Positions 1 through 11,748 of a DNA stretch of 64,000 nucleotides are shown here, one piece after another. Below the pieces are notes generated by a model. It ran no database searches. It saw only the letters and a list, made by a program, of their open reading frames with translations, and was not told the origin of the DNA. Both the position numbers and the translations under genes were made by a program. Source of the DNA: Diploptera punctata (taxonomy: Eukaryota; Arthropoda; Insecta; Blattodea; Blaberidae); assembly GCA_030220185.1 (NCBI GenBank), contig JASPKZ010001600.1, positions 901,001-965,000 of the forward strand. The letters run 5' to 3'. Numbering within the stretch: the stretch's first letter is position 1; every line of letters begins with the position of its first letter.

Positions 1-50
<50 letters not shown>
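1..50. repeat. (TA)n microsatellite
   Basis: Pure TA dinucleotide from the window edge; true length unknown. Confidence 0.98.
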
Positions 51-53
<3 letters not shown>

Positions 54-372
54 GCGTAGCTCATTCTTGAGCCATGGCCTCTCCTTTGTAAGGAGTTACT
101 CGACCACGTTAATTTTTAGTTACATTATTTGCTCGTAGATGTCACGGATGGCATGCGGTCAACACACCGACCCATTGAGACATCTAACTGGCAACTAAGA
201 TATTACTAGGACCTTGATGTTGGTAAATTTTGCTTAGAGGCCTCTTTATTGAGGCTTAAGGATCTTTTACGAGCCTGAAAATCTTCAGACTCGGGGACCC
301 ATGGCTTAAAGTTCCTCCCAGAGGACTTGCTCCTAGGATTTTGCCGTCGTAAAAAATCCATCACTCCGGTCG

Positions 373-879
373 GGTTTATATATATTAATATATAAAAATT
401 TCGTGTCACGTTTGTCCGCGATGGAATCCTAAACTACTGAACCGATTTTAATAAAATTTTGCACCCTGTGTGCAGTTTGATCCAACTTGAGACTTAGGGT
501 AGTTTATAACTAAATTTATAGTAGCATTATTTTTTTATTGCAAATTATTTGTTTACTATTTAACAAAGAGTAATAATTATCTGTGAGTTCCATACGATTC
601 TAACATATGGCGGTGTAAGGTAATTTGGTAAGGTAAATTGGTTTATTATTAACAAAGAGAGATCCAGATGGCTGTGTTTTTTGTTGCAACCGCGAATTTC
701 AATTGAATTAGAAATATTGATTATTTTATAATTTAAGTGTGTTCAGTGTTTATTTTATTTTCAATATTATTAATTTCGTGTGTAAGTATTAGTTTTAAGT
801 AATCTGGCTGAAAGACAGCAACTTAACTAAAATTTTTAACGCATACCTTAGCCACAGCAACGCGTGGCCGGGACTTCTA

Positions 880-881
<2 letters not shown>
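373..881 (+). mobile_element. Non-autonomous Helitron-like element
   Basis: Starts with the AT-rich tract and TTTCGTGTCACG typical of arthropod Helitron 5' regions, followed by a segment reading ACTGAACCGATTTTAAT, which recurs in many insect Helitrons. The 3' end has a small hairpin (GCCAC 851-855 with GTGGC 864-868), then eight bases and CTAG plus T at 877-881, fitting the Helitron 3' rule (hairpin then CTRR, insertion before T). No Rep/helicase coding is present. The exact 5' base is uncertain. Confidence 0.6.

Positions 882-914
<33 letters not shown>
882..914. repeat. (TA)n microsatellite
   Basis: TA repeat directly abutting the CTAGT end of the Helitron-like element, consistent with insertion into an AT target. 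Confidence 0.95.
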
Positions 915-917
<3 letters not shown>

Positions 918-999
918 ATTAACAATGCCGCTATTTTTGATTCATTAAAAAAATAAACTGGCATAGAGCAACTGATTAAAAAAATGAGGTCGACTTCGA

Positions 1000-1590
1000 C
1001 CAGCAAAATCAGATCATTGGGCATAATGCATTAGAAGGGGAAATTAAGGAGAGATTAGTAAATGGGAACAAAGCGTATTTTGCAAATAAAACCTTATTTA
1101 AAAGCAAATTAATATCAAAAACAGCAAAAATAAGGTTATACAAAATACTCATTAGTCAAGTAGTTATATTTTGTGCTAGTGAAACTTGGATCCTAAAAGA
1201 AACAATAGTACAGAATTGACTAATTCTTGAAAGGAAAACTTTAAGAATAATATTTGGACCAAATAGAGGAACTGATAATTGTTAGAGAATCAAAACAAAT
1301 AACGAAATAAACAAATTAATAAAAAATCAGAATATAATAAACTATATAAGATCTCTCAGAATTAGTTGGCTTGGACATTGATAAGAATGGATGATTAGAG
1401 ACTGGTGAAGAAGCTCTATAAATGGAAACCTATAGGAAGCATAGCAGTTGGGAGACGAAATATCAGGTGGGAGGATGACGCAATGAACGATCTAAAGAAA
1501 ATTAAAGTGACTAATTTGAATATGGCAAGAGACAGATTGGCATGGTGGAGGATTGTTGAGAAGGCCATAACTTTTACTTTTGAAGTTGTC
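1000..1590 (+). pseudogene. LINE remnant, post-RT C-terminal region
   Basis: With stops and frameshifts, the plus strand reads ALEGEIKERLVNGNKAYFAN, KIRLYKILISQVV, ASETWIL and ERKTLRIIFGPN, then VGRRNIRWEDDAMNDL and DRLAWWRIV. This is the region after the reverse transcriptase in APE-type LINEs of animals (RLYKTLIRPV..YGSETW, GRP..RW.D). Several in-frame stops show it is dead. Confidence 0.7.
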
Positions 1591-1675
1591 GCGCCTTAAG
1601 ATGATGATGATAATGCAATCAAATAATTGTTTGTAGAAGTTCGTCTCAAACGAAAATTTAAAAACTGCTCTTGCA

Positions 1676-2175
1676 GTCACAATTTTTTATGTTTCATAAC
1701 AATACTCAGTATACTCAAATAAATGGAGGAAGCTGTTTTCCAAAAATCAGCGAAATTCGACATTAGAAAGTGAGGGTTTATCGGAAACCCAAATTTAAAA
1801 ACTGATTCTAGCAACCCCCATGTTTGGTTAGTCGCAAAGTATGCCATGTTATTTAATTTGGCTAACACTTAAATTGGCAATTATCCTATAAGATACATTA
1901 AGATTAATTTAATTAATACCTAATTAATAATAGCGGTCATAATGTTTTATGTTTCACAACGATACTCCGTATATGCTATTTAAATAAACGGAGGAAGTTA
2001 TTTAAAAAAAAACAGCGAAATAAAACCATTAGAAATGATGGTTTATCGGGAACCCAAATTTAAAAATTGATTATAGCAACCTCCATTTTTTGTTTGTCGC
2101 AAAGTATGCCATTATATTATTTAATTAACCCTTAAATTGGCAATGTATCATATAATATACTGAAATTAAATTTAA
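1676..2175. repeat. Diverged tandem duplication, two units of about 240 bp
   Basis: Unit 1 (about 1676-1915) and unit 2 (about 1933-2175) share in order TTTTATGTTTCA, ATACTC, AAATAAA.GGAGGAAG, GGTTTATCGG, AACCCAAATTTAAAAA, GTCGCAAAGTATGCCAT and TTAAATTGGCAAT. Many substitutions separate them, so the duplication is old. Confidence 0.8.
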
Positions 2176-2879
2176 TCATTTCATGAAAAATTTAGGTGTA
2201 TATTTCGACCAAAATCTTAGTTGGCAGGTTCATTTAAGAGAAACTCGTAAAAAAATATATTTAATCTTCCATTCCCTACAACGTTTGAAAAATTTCCTTC
2301 CTTCTTCATTGAAAAAAGTGCTTGTGAGTCTCAACTTTAATTGTACCGCATTTCGATTATTGTGACTTATCACATTCGGACAAAGACTATAACGCGTTCA
2401 TAATGCTTTGTACGTTTTAGGCCTATATGCAACTTCCGTAAATAAGACCACATAACTACAGGATTTGAAATGTTGTTTTGGATCCGATTGGAAGACAGGC
2501 GAAAGATAAATTGCCTCTGCTTCTTATACAAAACTTTGTCCACCTCATCACCCCTTTATATTTCTACTCGCTTCCATTCGCTGTCCTCCCACCATAACTT
2601 AAACACACGATCGAGAAAAAAATTAACTCTAGCTGTTCCTCTACATCGAACATCTCACTATTCCTCATCCTTCCTTGTTTCAGCCACACGACTCTGGAAT
2701 TCTCTCCTCTCATATATCAACGACTGCCCGACACAAAAACAGTTAAACAAATTAGCTTCATATTTCCTTAGATAATATAATATGTAACCGTGTTCCTTGT
2801 ATACTTTTATAATTCCTCTATATTTTAAACTTTCTTTATCAAGCAAGTTACTTAATCTAATTATAGGTTATTAATATTA

Positions 2880-2978
2880 ATATTATTATTGTTATTATTA
2901 TTGTTATTATTATTGTTATTATTATTGTTATTATTATTATTGTCATTATTGTTATTATTATTATTATTGTTATTATTA

Positions 2979-3047
<69 letters not shown>
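2880..3047. repeat. (TTA/TTG)n microsatellite
   Basis: Imperfect ATT/GTT triplet repeat within the LINE 3' UTR. The long Asn- or Leu-rich frames across it are artefacts. The repeat resumes at 3421-3470 after the SINE. Confidence 0.95.
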
Positions 3048-3216
3048 GTCCACAGCTGTGGTCTCGAGGTAGCGTGCTGCCTTCTCACGCAGCGGGCCCG
3101 GGTTCGATTCCCGATGGGGGCAGGCTCCTGGGTGAGGTTTTTATCGGGGTTTCTCCTCACCTGTAAGACAAATGTTAGGGAGCTTATGGCCCAACGGTCC
3201 CTGAAAATCATCCGGC

Positions 3217-3258
<42 letters not shown>

Positions 3259-3410
3259 TATCGTTATTATCATCATGCTTCACCGGTGTGGAAATCGTGA
3301 ATTGTAAAAGTAACTGGAAGCTACCAAACCTATAATTCCCTAGTAAAGCTACAAAGCATAGCATGAAAATGCTATGATTGCAGTGAAAGACCTGCCCTCG
3401 GGCAGAATTA
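3048..3410 (+). mobile_element. SINE family 1 (tRNA-related head), type A tail
   Basis: Head GTGGTCTCGAGGTAGCG then a canonical polymerase III B box GGTTCGATTCC near 3101-3111. The body CCTCACCTGTAAGACAAATG...GGCCCAACGGTCC...CATCCGGCCATC, an ATC microsatellite, CTTCACCGGTGTGGAAA, then CATAGCATGAAAATGCTA and the end CCCTCGGGCAGAATTA. The same order recurs at 8207, 31931 and 34607, so this is an interspersed SINE. It sits inside the TTA repeat of a LINE. Confidence 0.85.
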
Positions 3411-3420
3411 TTATGGATGG

Positions 3421-3469
<49 letters not shown>

Positions 3470-3649
3470 GTATTTTTTCTTTCTTACCCTTGTCAACTTT
3501 ATATTTTGTAGCCTATATCTATTATGTAGGCCTATCATTAGTTAGCATGCAGGTAATTCATAATTGTTATTATATGTATAATTTAACCCTGGTGAAGTGG
3601 AAGAGAAGACCTTACGATCTTAACTCCATCAGGTAAAATACATAAATAA

Positions 3650-4235
3650 AAATAAATAACTACATTAGATTAAATTAAATAATACTTTTTTTGAAGTGAC
3701 GGGAAAATTAATCAGCAGATATTATTTAAATCGGTGTCTAATTATACAAAAAAATATGCAAATAGATAATAACTTACGGTTTTCAATAAGCTGGCATTAG
3801 AAATTGAATTTCGTCAATTTAACGAAAAAATAGATATTCCGTAAACCAACAAAATGAGACAATAAATTCAACTTGCTGAAGAATTCGCTTACTTTACGCA
3901 GTTCCTGTGTGACAGATTTTATTTACATTGCGTATGATAAAATTTAAAAAAGGAAACAAAACAACTTTCACCGAACACTAGATAATTCGGATGTTTATTC
4001 CACCACAACCTGCAACATTATTCTTCTAGGCCTTGGCTTTTATTAAAGTTTTATATATTTTTTCTCATTATATAACAATGCGCAGTGGCATCTACTATAT
4101 CTACGTTTCTTTATCTCACGAAGCAGGTACTTATCGCTCATTTGCTGCAACAACGTCATAACACAAAAAAAAAAACATAGTTTCTCAGGAGAAGCATTTA
4201 AAGGTTTGAAATCCACATACCTTTGCCTGTATTTG
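3650..4235. other. AT-rich stretch, nothing recognised
   Basis: No coding exon, RNA gene or repeat in common with the rest of the window could be found. Short open frames here lack any family resemblance. Confidence 0.5.
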
Positions 4236-4865
4236 TCATAAGTAATGCCACGAGTGATTTCCAATTTATCTAGAGAATTTGGAAATCAAGAGTGGCATTT
4301 GTTAGGACTATTTAACGAATAAAATTAAGCTGTTTACTCACAAATCATTGTTTAACTATAGTTATTTTAAAATATTTATATATTTAATGTAAACGGCGCC
4401 TAAAACGAATTTGTTCATGATAATGATGTAAACGGCGATGTTTGAAAACAAATCAGAAATGTGAGGTTATGTTCATTCACTGCACCATGATCATATTATT
4501 TATTGCCAAATAAGATCGCAATATTGTAAGAGTGCACCCAAGTGGAGAAATAATGAAATACATCAAACTATATATCATAATCAACATTACGGGTTATTCA
4601 TTTATTTTTTTAGTAAACAACTCAGTAAAATCAAGGAATCTTTTCATTATTTGCTATATTCAATGTATTTGTTGGAGAAAAATAATGCTTTGACCTGTTC
4701 AGAACATTAAAAAGAGGAGCTTTCTTTATCACAAAAGCAGGAGCTGATAAAGATAAATCGATAAAGAGCGAGGTGAAACACGACTGTGATTGGTTATAAA
4801 TAATAAATCATTGTAAAGTGATTGGTCATTGACTCCCATTTGGGGCATGAGTTAAATAGTCATAA
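4236..4865 (+). mobile_element. 600-bp repeat family R600, copy 1
   Basis: Begins TCATAAGTAATGCCACGAG with an imperfect hairpin (GCCACGAGTGATTTCCAA pairing with TTGGAAATCAAGAGTGGC). It contains TCAGAAATGTGAGGTTATG, AACAACTCAGTAAAATCAAG, GCAGGAGCTGATAAAG and GTGATTGGTCATTGACT, and ends GAGTTAAATAGTCAT. Three further copies (5758, 6831 inverted, 43678) share all these blocks and both ends. There is no coding capacity, so it is a non-autonomous element of uncertain class. Confidence 0.8.
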
Positions 4866-5039
4866 ATATCAAATTGCTATACCAACTCAATGTATACAAT
4901 AGCTTATGTCGTTCTTCCTGAATATAGAACTGAGTTTTGTCTTTTATGTAGTACCAATAACTCAAAATCGACAATTTTTGAGTTATGATGTTGTTGCAGC
5001 AATAGGGCGTTATGATTCAGGGATTTTCTATTAATTATG

Positions 5040-5240
5040 ATTGTTACTTCTGACGTCGGGGTCCTGTGTTCAAGTGTTGATCGATCCATGTGTGATTTGG
5101 AACCAGAGCTGGTTTCTCTCGGGGTTTCTCCTGTTTTCCCCTGTCAGTAACTTCATGCCACCAATTCTTCATAATCATCTCACCGTTTCGTTTCATTTCA
5201 TCTGTCCCTGTGATGGTGTGTGATAGGCCTGTTTAGTCAG
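5040..5240 (+). mobile_element. Possible SINE fragment
   Basis: Contains GTCCTGTGTTCAAGTG (B-box-like) and CTCGGGGTTTCTCCTG followed by TCATTTCATCTGTCCC, a layout like tRNA-derived insect SINEs. Only one copy is visible here, so this is weak. Confidence 0.35.
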
Positions 5241-5757
5241 CATCCTTGTATATCACAGATCTCCAATGACAGGAACTTCAATTCATATCTCGAACTGGCA
5301 TTACGAGTAGATGGTTTATTTGTTTTTACTTTTTTCAATCAACCCTTGATGAAAAATACCATATTGCAGATACAAATTATCCATCTTCTAAAAAAAACAC
5401 GTATGTTAAGTACATTTGAGATTCTCGAAAATAAAAAAGACTTTACTACATGTCGCCATTTCTAATTTTCTCTCGACCAGTAAAAACCAATACCATCTTC
5501 GTATCGAAATATTCTATTAGGGAACATCCACTAAATTAATGAATCACTATAACAGAATATACAAAATGCACTGGAATTTGCGAGTTGCCTTCAAAAGGTA
5601 TATAATGTTATGATTAGTTACGCCATTGGAACCACTTCCACTCGGAAATTTTACGATGTTGGACATGTAGATCTAATCATAGAATTTACTTTATTTTTGA
5701 ACGTGCCGTCCTAGGTGTAAAAATCGACGTTATAAATATCGTGAATAGTTTATTTAT

Positions 5758-6471
5758 CATAAGTAATGCCACGAGTTATTTCCAAATTATCGATAAATTC
5801 ACGAGTCACGAAGTGACGAGTGGATTTATGTAGAGGATTTGGAAATTAAGAGTGGCATTTGTTAGGACTAGTTAACGAATGAAATTAAGCAATTCACTCA
5901 AAAGTCATTATTTAAATATAGTTACCGGCATTTTAAAATATTTATATATTTAATGTAACGGCGATGTTTGAAAACAAATCAGAAATGTGAGGTTATGTAT
6001 ATTCACTGCAACTTGATCATATCATTTATTGCCAAATAGGATCACAATATTGTAAGAATGTGGAAAAATAACGAAACACATCAAACTGTATATTATAATC
6101 AACATTATAGGTTATTCATTAATTTTTTTAGTAAACATCATCATCATCATCATGAACAAATTCGTTTTAGGCCATGTGGCCTGTACGGTAAACCTAGTGA
6201 AGATGGTCTTGATCTTTCCACCGATGTTTTTTAGTAAACAACTCAGTAAAATCAAGGAATCTGTTCATTATTTGCTATATTCAATGTATTTTTTTAGAAA
6301 AATAATGCTCAGAATATTAAAAAGGAGGAGCTTTCTTTATCACAAAAGCAGGAGCTGATAAAGAGAAATCGATAAAGAGCGAGGTGAAACACGACTGTCA
6401 TTGATTGTGAAACAAAATTAATTGAAATGTGATTGGTCATTGACTACCATTCGGAGCTTGAGCTAAACAGT
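5758..6471 (+). mobile_element. R600 repeat, copy 2
   Basis: Same ends and inner blocks as copy 1. The 5' hairpin carries an additional nested hairpin (ATTCACGAGTCACG with CGAAGTGACGAGTGGAT) and there is a 60-bp insertion near 6140-6225. The 3' end runs into an A tract. Confidence 0.8.
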
Positions 6472-6499
6472 AAAAAAAAAAAAAAAAACTGCACTTCTC

Positions 6500-6720
6500 C
6501 TTCATTGTTTGATCGGACCAGTGGTTCAGTTGCTCGCAGGTTCAAAACCGGCGAGGGTCGATACTTTTTTTCTTTTCAGAGCGTAAAAGTCCTGAACATG
6601 AGACCCTTCGGAAGAGGCGTAAAGCTGTTAGACACCCCAAGACGTAAATTTACAGAAATTAAAATCACTCAAATCTGAAATCTGAAGCCTCTTAGCAAAT
6701 TACGTTAACATCATTTAACT
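6500..6720 (+). mobile_element. Possible SINE fragment
   Basis: TGGTTCAGTTGCTCGCAGGT with a B-box-like GCAGGTTCAAAACC, followed by AGCGTAAAAGTCCTGAACAT and an AT-rich end. Single copy in the window; assignment is tentative. Confidence 0.35.
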
Positions 6721-6830
6721 GTGAACTTAGTTGAGTTGTTACAGAATATCATTAAATAAATTACTATTACTATTACAAATTTAAATATTTCCAGTTCATC
6801 AACGTAGGCTAAAATTATTGTGTATGTTTA

Positions 6831-7422
6831 TTATGACTATTTAACTCATGCCACAAATGGTAGTCAATGATCAATCACGTTTCAATGAATTTTGTTTTAC
6901 AACCAATGTCAGTCGTGTTTCGCCTCGCTCTTTATCGATTTCTCTTTATCAGCTCCTGCTTTTGTGATAAAGAAAGTTCCTCCTTTTTAATGTTCTGAAC
7001 AGGACAGAACATTATTTTTTTCCAACAAATACATTGAATATAGCAAATAATGAACAGATTCCTTGATTTTACCGAGTTGTTTACTAAAAAAAATAAATGA
7101 ATAACCCGTAATGTTGATTATGGTATATAGTTTGATGTGTTTCATTATTTTCCCCCTTGGGTGCATTCTTACAATATTGTGATACTATTTGGAAATAAAT
7201 AATATGATCAAGCTGCAGTGAATGAACATAACCTCACATTTCTGATTTGTTTTCATATATCGCCGTTTACATTAAATACATAAATATTTTAAAATAACTA
7301 TAGTTAAACAATGATTTGTGAGTAAACAGCTTAATTTTATTCGTTAAATAGTCCTAACAACTGCCACTCTTGATTTCAAAATTCTCTAGATAAATTAGAA
7401 ATCACTCGTGCTATTACTTATG
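6831..7422 (-). mobile_element. R600 repeat, copy 3 (inverted)
   Basis: Reverse-complement copy running ATGACTATTTAACTCATGCC to ...CTATTACTTATGA, with the terminal hairpin at its right side. It lies 360 bp from copy 2 in opposite orientation, so the two could fold together. Confidence 0.8.
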
Positions 7423-7584
7423 AGAAAGAAATATAAGCCTATATGTGAGTTGTATTATACGTGTACAAGTTAGTTATTTTAGTTAATTTCCAGATATTGA
7501 AAACACTGCTTAATTTATGCTGAAATTTTAATGTTGTCTTTTTTATTTAATTTTGTATGTATAAGCCTCTTACATTTAAGGTCA

Positions 7585-7980
7585 TATAATCTTCTTCTTC
7601 TTCTTCACTTCACGGACTAGGCAAACTTTCTGTTCCGCCTCACAGTTGTTCTGCCCATCTTTTCACTGGCCCTCCTACATTCATTGATCCTCTTGGCTTG
7701 AAGTTAAATGCTGCTTTTGGTAATCTAGTTACATTCATTCTTCTGCATGTCTAAACATTTATATCAGTATTCTTTGAGTTTTTCATTCAGTGAATATATA
7801 TTTAACTCTGTTCTTATATCCCCATTCTTAATCTGATCCAATCTTGTGCAGCCTTTTGTTCTTCTGAGGAAGTTCATTTCTACGTCTTGTATTGTACTTT
7901 GTATTTTTTGGTCATTACCCAAGTTTCGCTCCCATAAACTAATGCAGGAACTGCCAATGTTTTATAAAACTTCATAATAA
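7585..7980 (-). pseudogene. LINE C-terminal remnant
   Basis: The minus strand reads STIQDVEMNFLRRTKGCTRLDQIKNGDIRTELNIY with breaks, the same family as the fragments at 8860 and 14428 (MRFL..VKGCTR.DRIRNE). The 3' end is a GAA/TTC-rich tract at 7590. Confidence 0.7.
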
Positions 7981-7987
7981 TTATCAT

Positions 7988-8190
7988 ATGTCATCAATAC
8001 ACCAGCGAACTTCAGAAAACACTTGAAAACAGCAACATATCACAACTAAATACTCTAGAAATTATATGACATGAAAATATCTCTCACAGTGTTCAGGTCA
8101 TATAATTTCTAGAGTATTTAGTTGAGATGTTGATGTTTTCAACTGTTTTCTGAAGTTATCAGTGACGTATTTTGATGACATTATGTGATG
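7988..8190. mobile_element. Palindromic element with 8-bp target duplication
   Basis: Arms of about 65 bp, AACTTCAGAAAACACTTG... and its complement, flank a spacer of about 27 bp centred near 8085. ATTATCAT stands at 7980-7987 and again at 8191-8198, consistent with a target-site duplication. The right side has a few bases not matched on the left. It resembles the larger inverted elements at 23.2, 32.6, 39.6 and 50 kb. Confidence 0.65.
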
Positions 8191-8206
8191 ATTATCATGG
8201 AATGGA

Positions 8207-8524
8207 CGTCCACCGCTGGTCTCGAGGTAGCGTGCTGCCTTGTCACACAGCGGGCCCGGGTTCGATTCCTGGTCAGGACAGACTCCTGGGTGAGGTTTTT
8301 TCGGGTTTTTTCCTCACCTGAAAGACAAATATCAGGAAGCTTAGGGCCCAACGGTCCCCAAAAATCATCCGGCCATCACCATCATCCTTATCATCATAAT
8401 CATCCTTCACCGGTGTGGAAAGCAACGGGAAGCTACCACATCTATAATTCCCTAGTAAAACTGCAAAACATAGCATGAAAATGCTACGATTGCAGTGAGA
8501 GATTTGCCCTCGGGCAGAATTACT
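8207..8524 (+). mobile_element. SINE family 1, type A, with 10-bp target duplication
   Basis: Full-length copy from GTCCACCGCTGGTCTCGAGG with B box GGTTCGATTCC to CCCTCGGGCAGAATTACT. ATGGAATGGA is present at 8197-8206 and 8525-8534, a perfect target-site duplication, which fixes both ends of the family. Confidence 0.88.
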
Positions 8525-8849
8525 ATGGAATGGATCCTAGTAATATTATAACTATGCATTTACTTTGACGACTGACGAAAACCAGAAAAGAATCTCCCGA
8601 GTACAAATCTCAAATGCTATCACGTGAGCTATCTCGCTTGGTGAATGTGATCTTTTTGCATCCATCAGGATTTTATACATTGTGATATCTTTCATAAATA
8701 TACGATCAAGTTTAGAATATCCTCTTCGACCTGGAGAAAATTGTGAGCACAGTTTTGTATCGCCTGGTGAGAATCTTGATGTATACAGACCTACGTGTCA
8801 CGCAAATATTTGACGTTACAGTGAGGGTCGTATGTTATAATTATGGAAT

Positions 8850-9440
8850 AATAATTAAGTCAAAAGTAATGACATTTATTGGTAAATATGGAATTAGATC
8901 AAAAATTGTACTGGATAACAAAATAATAGAACAAGTATCACATTTCCAATATTTAGGATGTGATATAACTTACAGAGAAAATAAAGATATAGAAAATAAA
9001 GTAAATAAATTTCAGGCTATTTGTGGAACCATAAAAAGAACCTTAGGTCGGAAAACAAGGAAAGATACGAAACTTAAATTATATAAACAATGGCTGTTCC
9101 TTTGTTGTTGTATGGAAGTGAAAATTGGATAATGAAATCAAGGGATAAAAGCAGGATACAGACTGCGGAAATGCTGTTTTTACGTAATGTGAAAGGATGC
9201 ACAAGAGCGGATAGAATAAGGAATGAAACTATGCGAGAAGAATTAAATATATATAAAATTGAAGATAAAATCAGCGAAAATAATAAGAAATGGACAGAAC
9301 AGTTAATGAGAATGAACAACGAAAGAATACCAAAAAGAACCTTCCTGTATAATCCCAGAGGAACAAGAGATGTTGGCCGACCACGCAGAAGATGGACTCC
9401 ACTTTTAACTTCGCCGGAACAGGCTGCATAGCCTAAACCT
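8850..9440 (+). pseudogene. LINE C-terminal region
   Basis: Reads VMTFIGKYGIRSKIVLDNK, VSHFQYLGCDITYRENKDIE (RT-distal YLG block), then after one frameshift PLLLYGSENWIMKSRDKSRI, VKGCTRADRIRNETMREELN and GTRDVGRPRRRW. It is a relatively intact C-terminus of the LINE family also seen at 7585 and 14428. Confidence 0.75.
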
Positions 9441-9496
9441 TGTAGTAGAAGAAGGAGGAGATAATTAATTAAAACCAGTAGTGGAGATGAAACCAA

Positions 9497-9700
9497 ATGC
9501 TCAAACGTAGGAACATGTTCCTAAGAACATGGAATGCCAGAACATTATATAATAGTAGGGCACTTTATATATTAACGCAGGAATTAGATAAATCACCCTT
9601 GGATATAGTCGTTTTAGAAGAAGTTAGATGGCGAGGGGAAAGTAATCAGGAAGCTTTGCATTATATTATGGGGGTGCAGAGCAATTCCTGAATTTTAACT
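9497..9700 (+). pseudogene. LINE N-terminal APE endonuclease fragment
   Basis: FLRTWNARTLYNSRALYILT and DIVVLEEVRWRGE match the first motifs of an APE-type endonuclease (WN.RTL, LQE.RW). It lies directly after a LINE C-terminus in the same orientation and ends at a stop near 9690. Confidence 0.7.
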
Positions 9701-9800
9701 GGTTTTTTAGTTTTATCATCTCCATTACTTCCTTTATGGTTGAGAACAATGGAAATCAGTGATAATTCAACAGGTAGTGATAATAATAATTATATTGTAA

Positions 9801-10717
9801 TATATGGAGGAAGTTCGGGTAATGTGGACCAATCGGTTTGAGTGGACCCTGTTAAAATCTTCTTTAATTGGTGCTGCCCTCGAACAGAAAATATTTTAAC
9901 TTCTTACCTTCATCAACTTTGACATGTTCAAGGTCAGTTTCTTGTATCCTTTGTGCTAAGAAGGGTTTATTTGTGAAATTTATAAAAATACCATTTTAAA
10001 AGTTTTTCATGCCAATTGTCGATTCTTAATTTATGCTATTGAATATTATAAATATTGAGAAATCTTCTAATATGTTATATTATGTAGATGCTGTTTTAAT
10101 ATACTGACAGGTTTGGTTTAATATTATGTGACATGGTGGCTGTATAAAATAATTAAACATAACAAAGGAATTCGGATAATGTGGATCCTCCACGAGGCGG
10201 TTCACGAATACGTATATTTTATCAATGATATTGCTATCTGTAAAAACCAGACACTTGATTAATTTTATTTAATATCCTTAGTAATTTTACTAAATGCAAA
10301 CGCTGTCGCTGTCTACAGATGAATGATATGTGGATGTTATAACCAACAATAATTTTTAAAACGTTAAATAAATATCAACGCTTTTTAATTACGATCAGAA
10401 ATAAATACTTTCAGATTTATTTGTGCATGTCTGTATAAATTAGTAGAGTAAATAACTTAAAAATAGACTAAAAGCTAAGGTGAACTCTGCGGTCCACTTT
10501 ACCCGAATATGGAGGTTAAAGTGGACCTTTCTTGTAATGTAAAAATGTTTATAAATTATGAAGATATTTCCATATCTGAATAAAATAACAATGCTATTTC
10601 GTAGTTATAACACTAATGATAATCACTGTAATTAAACAAAATTAAAACCCTTACTTAAATGAAGAAAAACAAGAAATTCAAAATAAGGGTCCACATTACC
10701 CGAAGTTCCTCTATATA
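9801..10717. mobile_element. Non-autonomous TIR element
   Basis: Terminal inverted repeats of 29 bp with two mismatches: TATATGGAGGAAGTTCGGGT... at 9801 and the complement ending at 10717, both reading on to AATGTGGAC. The inside is AT-rich, repeats the motif GGTCCACTTTACCCGAATAT internally, and has no transposase. Confidence 0.72.
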
Positions 10718-11060
10718 TAATAATATAGTAATAATGATAATCATAAGTGTTTTATTTTTTATACAGTTTGTACAAGTTGAGTTACATTATTGTAATTATA
10801 TAGTTGGTCAATTATGTTCTTGTCTTTCTCTCAGTGGATTGCATGTTCGCACAACTGTGACAATTCAAATTTGTCATAAAGGCTTAGTGTAATTCCATCA
10901 CCTACTCTCTCAAGTAACATGGCTTAGATACTTATTGCTGGTGTGACTGATACAAATATTATCTCACGCCAGAAATGAGATGTTAACGAAATTGACTCCT
11001 CTTTTTCTTCAACTTTAAGGTTAGACTGTAAAGCCTGTGCCCCTTTTTTGAAACGTTTAC

Positions 11061-11704
11061 AGTAAAACCTGTCTTAGCCGGAACCTTTATAAGAAGGAAA
11101 CCTGTAGAGACGGAAAAAAAATTCCTGAACGTTACGATTTTATATGTAAAATCGTTCTGTATAAGCCGAAAACCTTCATAACGCGGAAACGGAATGGTTT
11201 TTAAAGTACCAATAGTTAATTTTTACCTCAGTAAGACGGAAAATTATTCTTAAGCACGTTATAATTACAGTATTAATGACCACACGTGAAAATTCTGCTT
11301 ATGACGCTTTCTGCATTATATCGTTTTACCTTCTTGTGTTGCCATTGTATTGCGGAGATACCCTTGCGTATGTGTGACAGCGGAGAATCCCTCACTTTTC
11401 CTTGCCTGCTTACGTTACCTGCGAGGGAGTTGGGAAACTCTTAAGTCTTTCTATAGTTGAGTTTCTTCTCGCTTTTATGTAATAAAGTTGTTTTGTATTG
11501 ACGTACAAACTGAGCTGTGTTACATGCACTATTTTGTCTGTATTTTAGTCAATACGTAATGTCTTTAAAGCGTGCATGTAAAACCCTTACACTGCATGAG
11601 AAAATTCAAACTTGTAATTTGGGAACCCTTTATAAGAAGGAAAACTGCCAAGACGGAAATATATTTAAGGAACCGTCATGTTCCTTCATAGACAGGTTTT
11701 GCTG
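11061..11704 (+). mobile_element. pogo/Tigger-like element, non-autonomous
   Basis: Termini CAGTAAAACCTGTCT and its inverted partner ending GACAGGTTTTGCTG, flanked on both sides by TA. CAGTAAAACC with internal CGG-type motifs is the pogo/Tigger end. Near 11559 a start reads MSLKRACKTLTLHEKIQT, matching the CENP-B-like N-terminal helix-turn-helix (KRK.LTL.EK) of pogo transposases. The frame breaks soon after, and no DDE domain remains. Confidence 0.75.
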
Positions 11705-11748
11705 TATATACATTGTGCGCACTTCCTTTATTATTATATACAAAAGTC

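Larger units (their letters stand above)
2183..3640 (+). pseudogene. LINE 3' portion (jockey-like C-terminus and 3' UTR), with SINE inside
   Basis: Fragments read LGVYFDQNLSWQVHL (typical RT-distal segment), FLYKTLSTSSPLYI, then SATRLWNSLLSYINDCPTQK at the C-terminus. The 3' UTR contains a TTA/TTG microsatellite and ends with a module found in other copies in this window: AGTGGAAGAGAAGACC...CTTAACTCCATCAGGTAAAA (3590-3640). A minus copy at 17703-18195 aligns over the same C-terminus, microsatellite and tail, which shows the SINE at 3048-3410 is a later insertion. The coding part is broken by stops. Confidence 0.75.

Noticed and set aside
2861..3364. Asn-rich (minus) and Leu-rich (plus) frames
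   Set aside because: Produced by a TTA/TTG microsatellite and a SINE; no gene.
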